DNA from: Aspidapion aeneum
Taxonomy: Eukaryota > Arthropoda > Insecta > Coleoptera > Brentidae
DNA length: 64,000 nt
NCBI GenBank assembly: GCA_963576565.1
Contig: OY755040.1
Coordinates: 81,094,541 to 81,158,540 of the forward strand
Direction: 5' to 3'
Of this stretch, positions 10,150-21,940 are shown piece by piece. How positions within the stretch are numbered: position 1 is the stretch's first letter; every line of letters starts with the position of its first letter. The notes below the pieces were generated by a model that saw nothing but the letters and a program-made list of their open reading frames with translations, was not told the origin of the DNA and did not search any database. Both the position numbers and the translations under genes were made by a program.

Positions 10150-12300
10150 TATCTATCTATTTAGCCTTCTTTGATCCATCTTTGGATATAGGCCTTCCTC
10201 AATATCTTCCACTCTTCTCTGTCTCTCGCCGTGTTCATCCATCGAGTCCCCGCATATTTTTTCAAATCGTCCGCTCATCTCATTTGGGGTGTTCCCCTAC
10301 TTCTTTTATTTTGCCAAGGTCTCCAGTTTATAGTACATTTGTTCCATCGATCGTCTTTCTGTCTGATATTATGATCGGCAAATTTCCATTTTAATTTTTG
10401 TACCTTTCCTCAAACCTCCCGTCCTTTTGTTTTATTTCTTATCCATTCATTCTTTTTCTCTTTTCTATCTGCTAGCTTTACATGTAACATTTGTATTTCC
10501 ATTGATCTTTGGGCTTTTGTTACCTTATCCATGTTTGATTTTGTGTGTCCAGGCCTGGGATCCATATGTGAGCACAGGAAGAATACATTGGTAATACACT
10601 TTCGTTTTAAGGTACTAAGGGTATTTTTAATTTTTTTAAATGTAGGTTAATTTACCGAATGCTGCCCAGGCCAATCTTACTCGTCTCTTGATTTTAGCCT
10701 TTTGCTTTCCTTTTTTTAACTTATTTACTTATTAACTACAGTGTTATCACCGTATTTTCCAGGTGATTTGATATTTTTCATTTTCTTTAATACTCTCTTT
10801 ATTTCCGCTTGCTTATTTCGGGTTGTAGTTCTGAGTTTATGTTCTTTATTTTTGTTTGGAGTTTCTTTGTGGTTTCTCGCAATGGTTTCCCTTTTGTTTG
10901 GAATAATTCTGTAGAGAATAGCTCTGTGATATTTTTAGTTTTTATGCCGTTCATATCCTTTATTTTAATTATTTCATATCAACCTAGAGTCGGTTTTAGA
11001 CATTTCATATTTCTGTTATTTGCTGTAACTCTCGCAACAATTATTTCTTGGTACTCCTTTATTTTCTTTTATCACTTTTCTTATCGTTTTATTTATTTCT
11101 GTGTATTCTATCGATGTTCCATGTTCCATGTTCCTTTTTATCAGTCTTTATCTCGTCTGATCTACAATTTTCTCTCTTTTTGCCTTTTTGTGCGACATAT
11201 TTTCCTACTTGTGTCATAGCTCTTCTGTCAAGTTGTTTATTGTTACTGTTAATTTTTCAGTTTTCATTTGAAATTGATATCAATGCAGATTTTTGTTCTG
11301 ACCATCCTGTGATCACTGCCTGTTGTAAAGCTATTTAAGACTGTTACATATCTAATGATGTTTATTTCGGTAGTCAGTATGTAATCATTTCGTTTCTTGT
11401 TAATCCATTAGCGCTGAGCCATGTCCACTTTCGTTGCGGTTTCTTCTTATAGAACGAATTCATTGTGTACAGGTGTCTTTGCTCTAGAAAATTCATTAAG
11501 GTTGTGCCCCTGTCATTTCTTTCGCCATATCCAAAATCCCCTATTTTAGTTTCTATGTTCATTTTCTCCTAATTTGGCATTGAATTCTCCCATTACTATC
11601 GTAAGATGGGTTTTTTGTTATTCCATAGCTTTGGAGATATCTTCATAGAATGCTTCGATGTGCTCGACATTATAGGTAGAAGTTTACTTGGATAGTGATG
11701 TTCTTTTAATTTTTGGTGTAAGATAGGCAACGCGATCTGAGATTCCTTTAATAGTTTGTACGTGTTTACTTATGGCTTTATTTATTATAATATTATTTTC
11801 TTCGTTACCTTTATGGTACAGTAGAATACCAGATTTCATTTTTATCCGGTTTTCTGATTTTCGCATGGTTTTTGACAAGCCTACAATGTCTCATTTTTTT
11901 CTTGTCAGCTGTGCCTCCAGTTCATCAATTTTTTCGTCGCGTCGGTGTTCATCGATCTAAAATTATATGTTGCAATTGTTAGTTTTACTTGTTTTTGTCT
12001 TGTTTTTGAATGTTTCATAAGCGAATTCTTCCCCCAGATTCCTTGAGGCAGACCATAGAGTGTTCTGAGTGTTTCCTTCCCACCTGGAGAGCATTTCCTT
12101 TCGTTTTCAAATTCGCCATGATTTCTCCATTATGGGGGTAGTTGCGTTAAAACACCAAACTTGCCAGGCGTGTTGGTGAGTTTTTATTCAGCCGCCCATT
12201 TTGGGATAGACGCTGTTTGCAGTCGCTCATTCTCAGTCAGACGGTGCAGTGTTTAATATTTTATATTATCCCTAAAAGAAGAAGAAGGGCTATGTTCGCC
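10150..12300 (-). mobile_element. Decayed RTE-like LINE, internally deleted
   Basis: On the minus strand the 5' part (about 12130-11374) encodes pieces of an APE endonuclease: a segment with DIVGLSKT, then ISDRVAYL, then GDFGYGERNDRG and RKWTWLSANG followed by NEM. The 3' end (10340-10150) encodes the terminal block with MR-ADDLKK and a downstream ARDREEWK. The palm reverse transcriptase motifs between them are missing. Positions 10740-11090 match 63675-63990 closely, which places both in the same family. Frames are broken at many sites, so no product is expected. Confidence 0.75.
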
Positions 12301-14184
12301 GTACCGAGCTCCTTTCTCTCCGCCTTTCATACCGGTGTGGTCTTCTCCAGTATCCCTGGGAAAAGGACCCTAGACAGGCGCTAACCTCCAGGTCAGAGAG
12401 TACCTGGAATCTACGGAAAGCAGGGTCGATTCATTGCCCCTGATCTAATGAAGTCTACCTGTACTCGTTCTAAAATATATTTATTAAAAATTTAAATCTT
12501 GCTTAAAAATTTTCAATAGATTTTAAATTTGGCATAAAAACTCTTGACTTGACCTCTATAGTCCGGAGCCTAAGCCACTTTTGTCTGCATATTTGCGTAC
12601 CGTAATGAAACTTGGCACGATTTTAATACAAACACTATGGTATTATTTTACGAAGTGGTACTCATCCCGAACCCAGTGCAGAGCAAGGATAGAGTGTTTT
12701 ATTTTTAATTGCATCTATCTCATTAAAATTCTGTATAAAATTAAAATGTAAAGCTAGAGCAATGAAACTGGACGCCGATTATAAGGACATATACGTTTTT
12801 ATTTTAAGCGAGAAAAAAATTATATTGTTTCATTATCTTCCAAGAAATAAAAAATAATAATATTTTTTTTGAAAAATTTATGGTGTGGATGTAGAGTAGA
12901 AAAAAAAATTCCAGGCGGTTAGTTAGCAAGATAACTTGCTAAAATTTACTGTGACCATTAACAAATTGTTTCTCTTTAAAACATGTATTGCTAGATTGGT
13001 GTGACATATACAGGGTCGGAGTACAGGGGGGTTTTAATTAATAATTGTAAATTAATAAAAGGTATGTGGATTTCTTAGACGTAAAAATATTTTCCAAAAA
13101 TATATACCAAATAAAAGATACTTAAATTTTATATATATTTTACGAAAAGAAAATGAAAATTTTGGTGAACTGTTTAAAATACAGGCTGTTTTTAAAACCA
13201 AGTTACATTTATATGATCAATTTAAGTAGTTTTTTTTTATGACGACGTTACAAATCACTATGAAAAACTCAAAGTCAGTACGTTACAACAATACTAGTAC
13301 AGCTTTCATTTTCTTAAATTAAAACATTTGTACAGAGTGTTAAAAAGTAACTAGACAATAAAGTTTTTTCGTCATTTTTTATTTAAGTGCTGAAAATTCA
13401 AACAACTCTAGATATGCCAAATAAACATTTCATTGCAATCACTATATTCTCCTTTATAAACCATTTATCATACTCTATTTTTGTGACAAGCGCTGCATCA
13501 TTACCATTTTCTGAATGTATATAATGGGCAACAAAAACTTTGCTGTAATTTTTACTGTTTTTTACATTATTTATTTTAGCTACTGCATTAATAAGAATTT
13601 TGCAATAAAACTTAACACAATTTGTTAACTTATTACAGGCTATAACACAAATATTAATTTTTGTGTAATTTTGTAATATGCTGAAAGATACAAGGTGATA
13701 TTAAAAAAATCATGTAAAAAGTAGTAGTCTCAAACTTTGGGTCATACCGGTTAGGCAGTTTAAGATACTTTCTGAATTTTTACAACTTTTAAAACTAAAA
13801 GAACGCCTTTCTCACATGGTGTACATTCTTTAATTTAGCTTTGTAATTGTAAGAAAATACATGATGTTTCTTTTGTCAATATTTAATTTTTTTTTAATAC
13901 GTAAAATATTATTTCCAGCACTTTTAAAATTAGAAAATATACAGTAGATAGTTAAACTGTTAACCACCTATGTAGGTTAGTTAGAGACTTTAAAACATAC
14001 ATGGTATTCGAATTAAAGTCGGTAATATTGTTAACTTTCTTATTATCAAAAAGGTCGGTTAAGTTATTAGGCAAAATTTTAATATTTTTTCCGCACTAAA
14101 TTGGTGGAACAAGAAAATACTAAAAATAGTAACAAAAATTTTTAAAAGATACACAAAGTATACAGTACCAGCAATCGATTTTTT
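12301..14184. other. No gene recognised
   Basis: About 12300-12470 is moderately GC-rich and may be the 5' leader of the RTE-like element. The rest is AT-rich with no supported ORF, RNA gene or transposon end. Isolated TATACAGGG-like words at 13009 and 13331 resemble ends of TIR elements, but I could not pair them. Confidence 0.45.
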
Positions 14185-14185
14185 T

Positions 14186-14198
14186 TAAATATATGGAT
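14186..14198. repeat. Target-site duplication of Jockey-like copy 1 (left)
   Basis: TAAATATATGGAT immediately precedes the poly-T (minus-strand poly-A) end of the LINE and is repeated at the truncated 5' end, 16318-16330. A perfect duplication of 13-15 bp is the signature of target-primed reverse transcription and indicates a recent insertion. Confidence 0.85.
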
Positions 14199-16317
14199 TT
14201 TTTTTTTTTTTTTTTTATTTGTCAAACACACTTTGTTTTTTTTTATTACAATCTAGTCAGTAAGACTAATTAGCAATTTTGTTTTAACTTAATTTACTAG
14301 AAAAGTCAGATTTAAACTTAGGGTTCACTCAACAGTTCTCCCTGCTTTGTTTAGTCTGTAACTCACAATTGTGTTGTGTTTATAGCATTATTTTGTTTTA
14401 TGTGTAATTCACTTAGTTTACTAGCTCAAACGGCTGCACTCTTTTTAGTCGTCGAACTAGCATAGTATTGCCTAGAAGCTGAATTGCTTCCACATTCACA
14501 TGCCGATGGAGTCTATCTGCATGGCTTTTTGCGTACTTTTTTATAGTCTCTGCTACAGTTTCGATTTTTAGATCTCGATGAAGGTCACTATTTCGAACGT
14601 ACCAAGGTGCATTCACAATGTTTCTTAATACTTTATTTTAAAATCTCTGTACAACTAGAATGTTACTCTCTTTAGCACAACCCCATAGTTGAATACCATA
14701 TGTCCATACTGGTTTCAGTATTTGTCTATAAAGCAGTAACTTATTATGAATTGTTAAATTGGACTTCCTTCCAATTAGCCAGTTCATTTTTCTATACCTT
14801 ATCTCAAGTTTTTTTTTTTTCTTAACATGTGCTTTCCAGCGCAATTTGGTATCAAGTGTCATACCTAGATATTTTGCCTGATTCGAATATGGTACTGGAA
14901 TGTTGTTAATTGTTATTTGTATGTGATTTATATTTTTGTTTGTAAAATCAACATGAATTGATTTGGTTTCATTTAATTTTATTCGCCACTTTGTGGTCCA
15001 ACTGTGAATTTGGGTGACTGCATCCTGAAGTTTCTCTATGCATTTTTCAATAGATTTTTCTACCGTCAATAAACCAGTATCATCGGCAAATGTTGCTAAG
15101 TGACAATTTTCTGGCTTTGGGATATCACAAGTGAATAATAAGTATAGATAAGGGCCTAGTACGCTACCCTGGGGCACGCCTGCTTGAATTTCTCTTAAAT
15201 TTGAGTATGAGTCTTCCTGTTTTACTCTAAAATGTCTATCAGATATGTATGATTCCAAAATATCCGAATACTGTTTTGGCAGAAACCTTTTTCGTTTAAA
15301 ATTAAGGCCTTCATGCCACACTTTGTCAAATGCTTGTGCTACATCTAGAAAAACTGCAGAACAAACTTTTCCCTCTTCTAGTGCTTTTTCTATTATATTA
15401 GTAATTCTGTGTACTTGATCTATCGTGGAATGCTTGTCTCGAAAACCAAATTGATGAGATGGAATAATTTCTTGTGTTTCTATGATGGGTTTTATTCTTT
15501 TAAGCAATAATTTTTCATAGAGCTTGGATATAATTGGCAGCAAAGATATTGGCCTGTAAGATGACACGTCATGGAGTGGTTTTCCCGGTTTTGGAATCAT
15601 GATAACTTCTGCAACTTTCCACAGTTTAGGTACGTACCTAAGCCTAAAAGACGCATTAATTAGGTTGCATAGTTTTACGATAGCTTTTCTGGGGAGTTGT
15701 TTTATGACTACCCCGTTAATAAGATCATACCCTGGGGCTTTTTTCGAATTAATATTTTTGATTTCTGTTAATATTTCTTTTGGTGATGTTAGCTTAATAT
15801 GGTCCTCGATTTGATGGGGTTCATTTAAATGAAAGTGTTCATCTGGTGCTTCGTGGGGCTGAAATGTTTTTTCTAAATGACTTGCAAAAATATCTGCTTT
15901 TTCTTCGTTACTCCTTGCCCACTGGTTGTTAGATTTTCGTATGGGTGGAATTTGGATAATTGGTCTTTTAAAATCTTTGGTTGCTTTCCAAAGGGAATAG
16001 TCGGTATTTTTATCATCTGTAAGCTCATTAAGAAAATGGTTAATAGATTCATTTTTTATTACTAGAATTTCTCGCCTAATGCGCTGCGTCATGTTGTTGA
16101 GATTTGTTTTGTCCCGAGGATCACGGCTTTGTTGCCACTTTCTTCTTAGTTTCCTTTTTTCCAATATAAGGTCTCTAATTTCCTTTGGATAGTTTTTTCC
16201 CTTAAAAATTCTCTTTGGTTTTGGACTGTTTTCCCAAGCTGCTTGTTGAATATTAGTAACAAAATAATCAACTTCTTTATCGATTTGTTCTGGCGTTTGC
16301 AATGGTACTGATAGGTT
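14199..16317 (-). mobile_element. Jockey-like LINE, 5'-truncated copy 1
   Basis: Minus-strand element ending in a homopolymer tail (T-run at 14199-14217). It retains the 3' two-thirds of ORF2 plus the 3' UTR. It is nearly identical to the longer copy at 40170-45267, from which the uninterrupted structure is known. Homology to that copy stops abruptly at about 16317, where the duplicated target begins. High identity between the copies points to a recently active family. Confidence 0.93.
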
Positions 16318-16341
16318 TAAATATATGGATGATTCTACCAA
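14413..16341 (-). pseudogene. Jockey-like ORF2 fragment (reverse transcriptase)
   Basis: Open from 16341 to a stop at 14638-14640, then in frame to 14413. Reverse transcriptase motifs are clear: PGYDLINGVVIK, YRPISLLPIISKLYEK, QFGFRDKHSTIDQV, the D-containing VFLDVAQAFDKVW, GVPQGSVLGPYLYLLF and the active-site FADDTGLLTV. A thumb with KYLGMTLDTKLRW follows. The endonuclease is absent through 5' truncation. The stop in VVQRF* replaces a Gln codon found in the other copy (CAA to TAA). The first eight residues come from flanking DNA. Confidence 0.92.
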
Positions 16342-17238
16342 AAGTGGGCTAAATGGATATCATTTTTGGTCATTGCCTTTAAATAACAGTACAGCACAGT
16401 AAATAATTGTTTTTTTCAAATTTATGTAACTAATTCGGTGTAAGCTAAGAAACATTTATTTTCCCTAATTTTAGGAATTATTGCATAAAAATTCCAGAGG
16501 CATGAGTACCACAGGAATAAGTTTTTTAATGGTTTTCCAATCTAAATCAAAATCTATTTAGACTACTTAACTTATAAACAAAGTTCCTACACTTATAATT
16601 TTAAAACAATCAACAAAAATATTATACTATTTATATCAGTCGAATATTTACTTACCAGAGGAATAATAATTAAAGCGTTCCTTTTTGATTTCTCTGAAAA
16701 AAACTAATTTTCTGCCGAAAATAAAAAGATCTATAACTTAAACCAAACTAAAGTTGACATTATCTGTCACAACTTGTCACCTTCACAAGTAAATTAGATA
16801 TCCAGGGCCGTCTCTTTCTCTAGAAATTAACCGGTGGTATTCACAAATATTGTGTTATTAAAAATGGAGCACGCTTAAAATTGTAAAATTTTCCGGAGAA
16901 AATGTAAATTCGGATTTTCAAAAATATGACTGCAAACTTAAGTTTTATCAATTTTTTGATAAATAGTTAAGACTTGGTTAAATATTATTTATTAGGATAT
17001 TTTTCAATCGGAGTTTTTAATATTTGGTTTGGGACTACACCAGAGGAATGAGGTATTTGCTTTATAATAAAAAAAATTATAAACTTGCAATTTTTTTTAT
17101 ACATTAAACTCAAATGCTCCATAAAGAAAACATTTCGTTTTAAATCTTATAACTAAAACTATGCTTCATTTGCAGTCTGTGTTTGAAAAATATGCATTCC
17201 CACTCCACAGCACCATTTTTGTAGAATCATCCATATAT
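16321..17238. mobile_element. 918-bp element with 30-bp imperfect TIRs
   Basis: The left end 16321-16350 begins ATATATGGATGATTCTAC. The right end 17209-17238 is its imperfect complement (GTAGAATCATCCATATAT). No transposase is encoded, so this is a non-autonomous TIR element. The Jockey-like copy landed at its outer left edge, so the LINE's target-site duplication copies the first bases of the TIR to 14186-14198. Confidence 0.6.
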
Positions 17239-18547
17239 AAACAAAAGCTGTCTTATAACTTTTTCTTTTTAAGTAAAAACTTATTAATGAAAAATACAGT
17301 AACATTAATTTTATAAAAAATATTTTTTACATAATGTGCATTATCATTATTTCTCAAATACCTATTTAATTATCACTTCCGACAACCAATCTCAAACAGG
17401 ATGCAATTATGTAATTTTATTAAAAGTGTAAGCTTTGGTGTTCAAGAAATGGCAGATTATCCTAAAAATTCAAAATTCTAGATACTTGATTCCACATTTA
17501 CTTAAGTTATCAATATTTATTAAGGCTTCGTCAGGTATTTTTAATAATCCCTGGCGTAAAATGCGAGAATAGTTGGTGGCTCTTCTCGGGTAAAACCAGA
17601 TTAAGGTGTCAGTTTTGACATATCATGTGAACAGTTTGACGTATTGACTCAATTAATATTTATTTTGGTTTAGAATACTAAATTACCTAGAAATCGATAC
17701 CCCACACGACCACTTTAGACGGAATAAGATTTTAACAATTTAACCTCCTAGCTTTTGCTTCCTCTCCCCTCAAAAGAAACCTTATTTCCAACGTTTAATT
17801 TTAATAGATTTTTTTTAATTATAAGCTACATAATAATAAGGTAATAATATACAGAGTGTAATTTTAATGATGAACCAAAGTTTAAGGGGTGGTAGGGAAG
17901 GTCAAAAGAGAAATATATTTCTATTGCACTTTGCATCAAACCTCTTTATTTTTTAGGTACAGTGTCAAAATTAACTTTTTTTCGATTTTATCGATTCGAT
18001 CATAACTTCTTTTTTAAAATGCGCAACAAATTCCAGGCATAGTCTTTTATTTGATATTCAAACACTTAACACTCAATAGTAAAAACAAAACATCCGCACA
18101 ACACAAAGGTAAAAATTAAACTGATTTGCGGGTAACTATTAAGTAGCTAAGAAATCAGTTAATTATATGGCCAAATTACAAATAGTAGTTAGCGGTTAAA
18201 CCCCTTTTATCTCATTACCTGTGCCAAATCCAGGAATGACCCATAACTACCTTAAACACATTCCACTGATCTGACTAAATTCACCGTTTTTATAAACTAA
18301 AGTCATTTGTCTAATCCAAATAATCAATCATTTATAACACATCACCTGACTTAAAACAACAATTTTTTACTGCAATTTTTTATTTTTCATCTGAATTAAT
18401 ACTGCGATGAACCTAAATTATGAGCGTTTCAAAGTTTTAACAGGCAGCATACAAACCTTCGAAAAAGAAAGGACATAAATTGTTTTAAAAGTAAGCAACG
18501 AATAAATAAAATCTTAAAAATAAAACTAGCTTTGACCACGCACTAAA
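17239..18547. other. No gene recognised; one dispersed repeat
   Basis: AT-rich with no supported coding region. Positions 18028-18150 share a collinear stretch with 30578-30690 (TTCCAGGCATAGT, then TTTTATTTG, then AAAATTAAA). Around 17850 an ATACAGAGTGT word resembles a TIR-element end, without a visible partner. Confidence 0.45.
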
Positions 18548-18549
18548 TA

Positions 18550-19130
18550 TAGTGAAACCTCCTATAAGCGGACACTCCCGGTTTCATCGATTTTGTCCGC
18601 TTATGAGGGAAAGCTCCGAAATTTTAATAAATATTTATTAACAATTTCCGCTGCTTGAGTTTTTCCGATATTAAATTTTTCCGCGATCTTTTATCCTGAT
18701 AGATGTTCCTTCCCCAAAACGGTAAGAACTTACATGTTTTTCACGTAAACTAAGAAGTTTTTTTTACTAGGCTTCATTTTAAACAGATCTATTACTACCC
18801 ATCTGAACAATAAAAATAAAAAACAGCAATCCCGCTGAATAGAATATGTTGTGAATACGACAGAAGTATTTAGTCACCGTATTAAAACGGAAATTGATAA
18901 TTCCCCGGCTGCAGAGTGCGTTTTTGCCAACATAGCCCATGTCGTGCAGTACTCCGTCCCGTTGTCAGAGATTTGCGTCCGGTTAAGGGAGATTTTAAAA
19001 ATGTTTAACCAAATAAAATTGTCCGCGTCCGGTTATTAGAGTGTCCGGTTATAGGAGTGAATGAAACAAATTTGTCCGCCTAAAGGAAGTATCCGCTTAA
19101 TAGAGGTGTCCGCAAGGAGAGGTTTCACTG
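18550..19130 (-). mobile_element. Internally deleted pogo/Tigger-like transposon
   Basis: Terminal inverted repeats (T/C)AGTGAAACCTC are followed inside by several GTCCG/CGGAC motifs. The element is flanked by TA dinucleotides at 18548-18549 and 19131-19132, the target duplication of Tc1/mariner-pogo elements. The minus strand preserves part of an N-terminal helix-turn-helix of CENP-B/psq type, with the phrase KIAEKFNIGKTQAAEIVNK around 18695-18640. The DDE catalytic domain is gone and the reading frame is broken, so this copy could only move with transposase from elsewhere. Confidence 0.85.
18640..18780 (-). pseudogene. pogo/Tigger transposase HTH remnant
   Basis: A short minus-strand frame starts MKPSKKNFLVYVKNM and stops. 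A second frame downstream reads KIAEKFNIGKTQAAEIVNK. This matches the general form of the DNA-binding helix-turn-helix at the start of pogo/Tigger transposases. Only about 45 codons remain, in two frames. It is useful mainly for classifying the surrounding TIR element. Confidence 0.7.
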
Positions 19131-19303
19131 TATTCACATCGTTTATTCCTCAATAAGGAACGACCATCCGTTCGGAGCGCGCGTAAGTTTTAGACTGAAA
19201 TTTAAAATCATTTTAATAAACCAAATAGGTGTTCAAATTTAGCAAAGCACCTGTGAACTAAATAGATCAAAGATTTTTTAAACGCATTAACTGCCCTCCG
19301 AAA

Positions 19304-20009
19304 ATGGTATTTGTTTGCATGAAGAATCTTTTTCAGTAAGTACTTTTGATTTTTTACAGATTATTTATTATTAAACGAATACAGGATAATTTTTAAAAAA
19401 GAAACTAAAAAGTATTAAATTTTAGTTTTATATACTTTTAACTTTTTATAGAAAATTTATTATTACTAAAAACCTTACATGAATCCAAGATAATATTTTT
19501 ATAAAAAAAATATTCTTAATTTTTTAATAGCAAAGAAATTATATTGAATTTTAATTTATTTGTCTTAATTTTGATGTTATTATTTTTTCAGTTTTGGAGT
19601 AAAGAAGATAAGTTTAAAAGGTGATAAAGCCTTTGTCAGACTATCATATTCACCTAGAACAGAAACCATAGACAAAAAATTCGGTAAGCTGCCAGTGAAG
19701 TATTATCGAATAAAGGCGGATGATGATGAAGAAATTGCTATCCTACAGCGAGCGATAGAAAGATACCAAATTAATGTTGATCAACCTATGGAGATTGAGA
19801 CAACAAAAAATTTGGCTGTGTTACCACCACCACCACCACCCTCCGATCCAATGGAAATAACAGCTGTTGGAGAGTCGTCTGGGGGACCAACAGCAGCAAC
19901 ATCTACAAAAGCAGTAGATACCACCCAAGCACAAAGAAGAAGAAGCAGAAAGGGTGTGGTGTCCACTGTATCCGAAAAACAAACAACAAATAATAAGTCT
20001 CTTCGATGA
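19304..20009 (+). CDS. Two-exon gene of unknown function, 149 aa
   Basis: Exon 1 is 19304-19335 (32 nt from an ATG) and exon 2 is 19592-20009. The 256-bp intron starts GTAAGT at 19336 and ends in a T-rich tract plus CAG at 19591. Splicing restores one continuous frame of exactly 150 codons including the stop. The product is charged, with DDDEE, a run of six prolines, a Thr/Ala/Ser-rich stretch, and a basic RRRSRKG patch near the C terminus that could be a nuclear localisation signal. An AATAAA-type poly-A signal series lies at 20064-20080. It converges with the next gene. I do not recognise the family. It may be an accessory gene of the Polinton-like element, or host. Confidence 0.6.
19336..19591 (+). 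other. Predicted spliceosomal intron
   Basis: The 5' site is CA|GTAAGTA. The 3' site follows TATTATTTTTTCAG. Without splicing, the exon 2 frame has no convincing ATG near its start. Removing the intron joins an ATG-led exon in frame. Confidence 0.6.
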
Positions 20010-20083
20010 AGAGGATCCTTTAACACAAACCCAAGCTTTTTTTTAATTTTTAATATTTTGCTAAAATAAAATAAAATAAAAGG

Positions 20084-20577
20084 TTAAAACTGAATATGCT
20101 TTTTATTTAAATACCATCTATTTAACAAAATTACATTTTCTCTAGCACAATTTAAATAATAATTATTATGCATTTCACAGTGAAACTTATCATTACAATA
20201 ATTTTTTAATTTATTAATATTGGGACATCCCAAGTCATATAAATCTACAACATTATTATTAACTAAATTACATAACCAAACTTTTTTTCATTTCCTTTTA
20301 CAAACACAGTTTCATTTTGAATTAAATCCTTAATAAATAAAGCGAGGTTTTCAAATGGTAAATAACTAAAATCAAAAGTGTCCCAATTTATACCATGAAG
20401 TTTGTTTGTATTCCATTCAGCTTGATGTTTAAAGTCTTGATGTAACCAGATGGACTTCATGGGTAAATTAACGATATGGTGCCGAACTTCATTAGTATAG
20501 GTGTTTAATATAGCTATTTCCTTACATATAAATTCAGTGTCTTTGTACTGGAAACCTTGCACATCCAAAATAAACAT
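20084..20577 (-). pseudogene. Conserved Polinton accessory protein, frameshifted
   Basis: Starts ATG at 20577 with MFILDVQGF, followed by a strongly conserved-looking N-terminal half. The first frame runs to a stop at 20263. The reading clearly continues in another frame after a seven-T homopolymer at about 20283-20289, down to a stop at 20084-20086. The downstream part contains DLGCPNINKLKNYC and paired Cys/His residues (FHCEMHNN, LNCAREN). The protein may be nuclease-like, with an Asp-containing first strand and C/H-rich tail, but no catalytic set can be proved here. Tail-to-tail with the two-exon gene on its left and 3' of the capsid genes. Confidence 0.65.
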
Positions 20578-20588
20578 TTTTTTCTTCT

Positions 20589-21823
20589 TTAAACTACCCT
20601 TACGGTACTGGTTAGAGGGTTGTATTTCACAAGTCGATCGTGTAATATTAAACAGTAGGCTATAGTTTTATCAGGTACAGCTTTTTTCATTTCAAACTCA
20701 ATTCTAATGTCAACTGCACCACCTTTGAGCACGTCTTCACTCTGTCGAGAGCAGTCGATAACTACCAGTGGAGCATCATTTTTAAAGCCTATCGGGTGAA
20801 AACAAGGTTCGCTTTGATCGTGGTAATAATAGGATTTTTGAAACTGGGCATACATTTCATATAGAATAGCATACTGATTGTTATCAAAATCTAAATTTAA
20901 ATTATCATATGAAAAAACTTCGGAGTTTAAATAGACTTTTAAATTGGTTAATGATAAGTGGTCAAAACGGCTCATATTTTTACTAAACAAGTTTTTTCTA
21001 TCTGTCTGAAATCCAATAATAATGAAACGTGATGTCTCCAGTTGATTTGAAGTTTTCACTGCCCATGTGTGATTAGTGGTAGTTTGAAGTTGTGGATACT
21101 CATGCAATTCCCAACTTCGAAAACTAATATTAATATCTCTGTTACCCTCTAAATACTTGTAAAGGCGTAATTTTTGATCATCTGACACTCTAACATGTGG
21201 AATTTTCCAATGAACTTTATTTAACACCACCTTATATTTTTCTTTTTTATCCTCAGTTTCAATTAAAGCGTTTAAATCGGAATTGCTGCGAATCAACACG
21301 AGTTCTTGTCGTACATTTAAAATAATCTTGTGATGGTCCTCAAATACCCCCATAAGGGTTTTTAGGGGTAAACATATATTGAAATTACCGGAACCGCTGT
21401 GGTAGTATCTAATATAGGTGGATTTTCTTTAAGTGTCCAACCAGCATTTTGAAGGGTGTTACCATCACTTTCCTTGAATGAGCAGTAACCTTTTATTGTT
21501 GATGTAATCCCAGGATTTCTAACACGGTCCACAATCACCCCTCCTAACTCATAACGAATTTCATCAAATAAATGTGCTAAACCATTGTTTACAAAGTGCA
21601 CATTAGTACTGGCAGTATTGTCATCTTTCAGTACTTTTCCTTCAAGGTAAAGAACACTTTCACTAGGCAGGGTATAGATGTCTTGAGTTTGTATCGGAAT
21701 TTGAATTTCATCATTGTTGTTTAAGGTGGTTGAAGCATATGGTTGATGAGTGTGTAGTTGGTAACTCACAATCGAATTATCATAGAGCACGTTTTCACCC
21801 ACTCGTAGAATGTTACGACTCAT
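20589..21823 (-). pseudogene. Major capsid protein (double jelly-roll), frameshifted
   Basis: The N-terminal frame begins at the ATG at 21823 (MSRNILRVGEN; an upstream TTG at 21832 is less likely) and ends at 21362. The C-terminal frame is open at 21353-20589, with NVRQELVLIRSNSD near its start. The two lie in different phases, with the break at about 21370-21390. Together they give about 410 residues, within the expected range for the Polinton hexon-like capsid protein, which forms the pseudohexameric capsomers. Typical strands include YQLHTHQPYAS at the N terminus and a conserved Arg/Lys-rich close. Order in the block is accessory, capsid, small protein, penton, protease. Confidence 0.85.
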
Positions 21824-21940
21824 TTTTTTCAAAACACTTTAAACTACACCGCACTGAAAAAAATATTCTTCTTATACCACAACTGACACGTACTTTTAAA
21901 TTATACCAAAATTTCTTAAGTCTTTTGCCTATGATGGTAG

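Noticed and set aside
10809..11219. 136-aa hydrophobic ORF that could be a membrane protein
   Set aside because: It is antisense to the RTE-like LINE; the homologous stretch at 63.7-64.0 kb does not conserve the frame.
17515..17560. Hammerhead-like word CCTGACGAAGCC on the minus strand
   Set aside because: No stem II partner followed by GAAAC and no cleavage site can be paired.
18851..19039. 62-aa plus-strand ORF inside the pogo-like element
   Set aside because: It runs into the GTCCG terminal repeats and has no domain; the real remnant is on the other strand.
21362..21390. Programmed frameshift in the capsid gene
   Set aside because: No classical slippery heptamer plus downstream structure is seen, and sister genes carry ordinary loss-of-function breaks, so mutation is the simpler reading.
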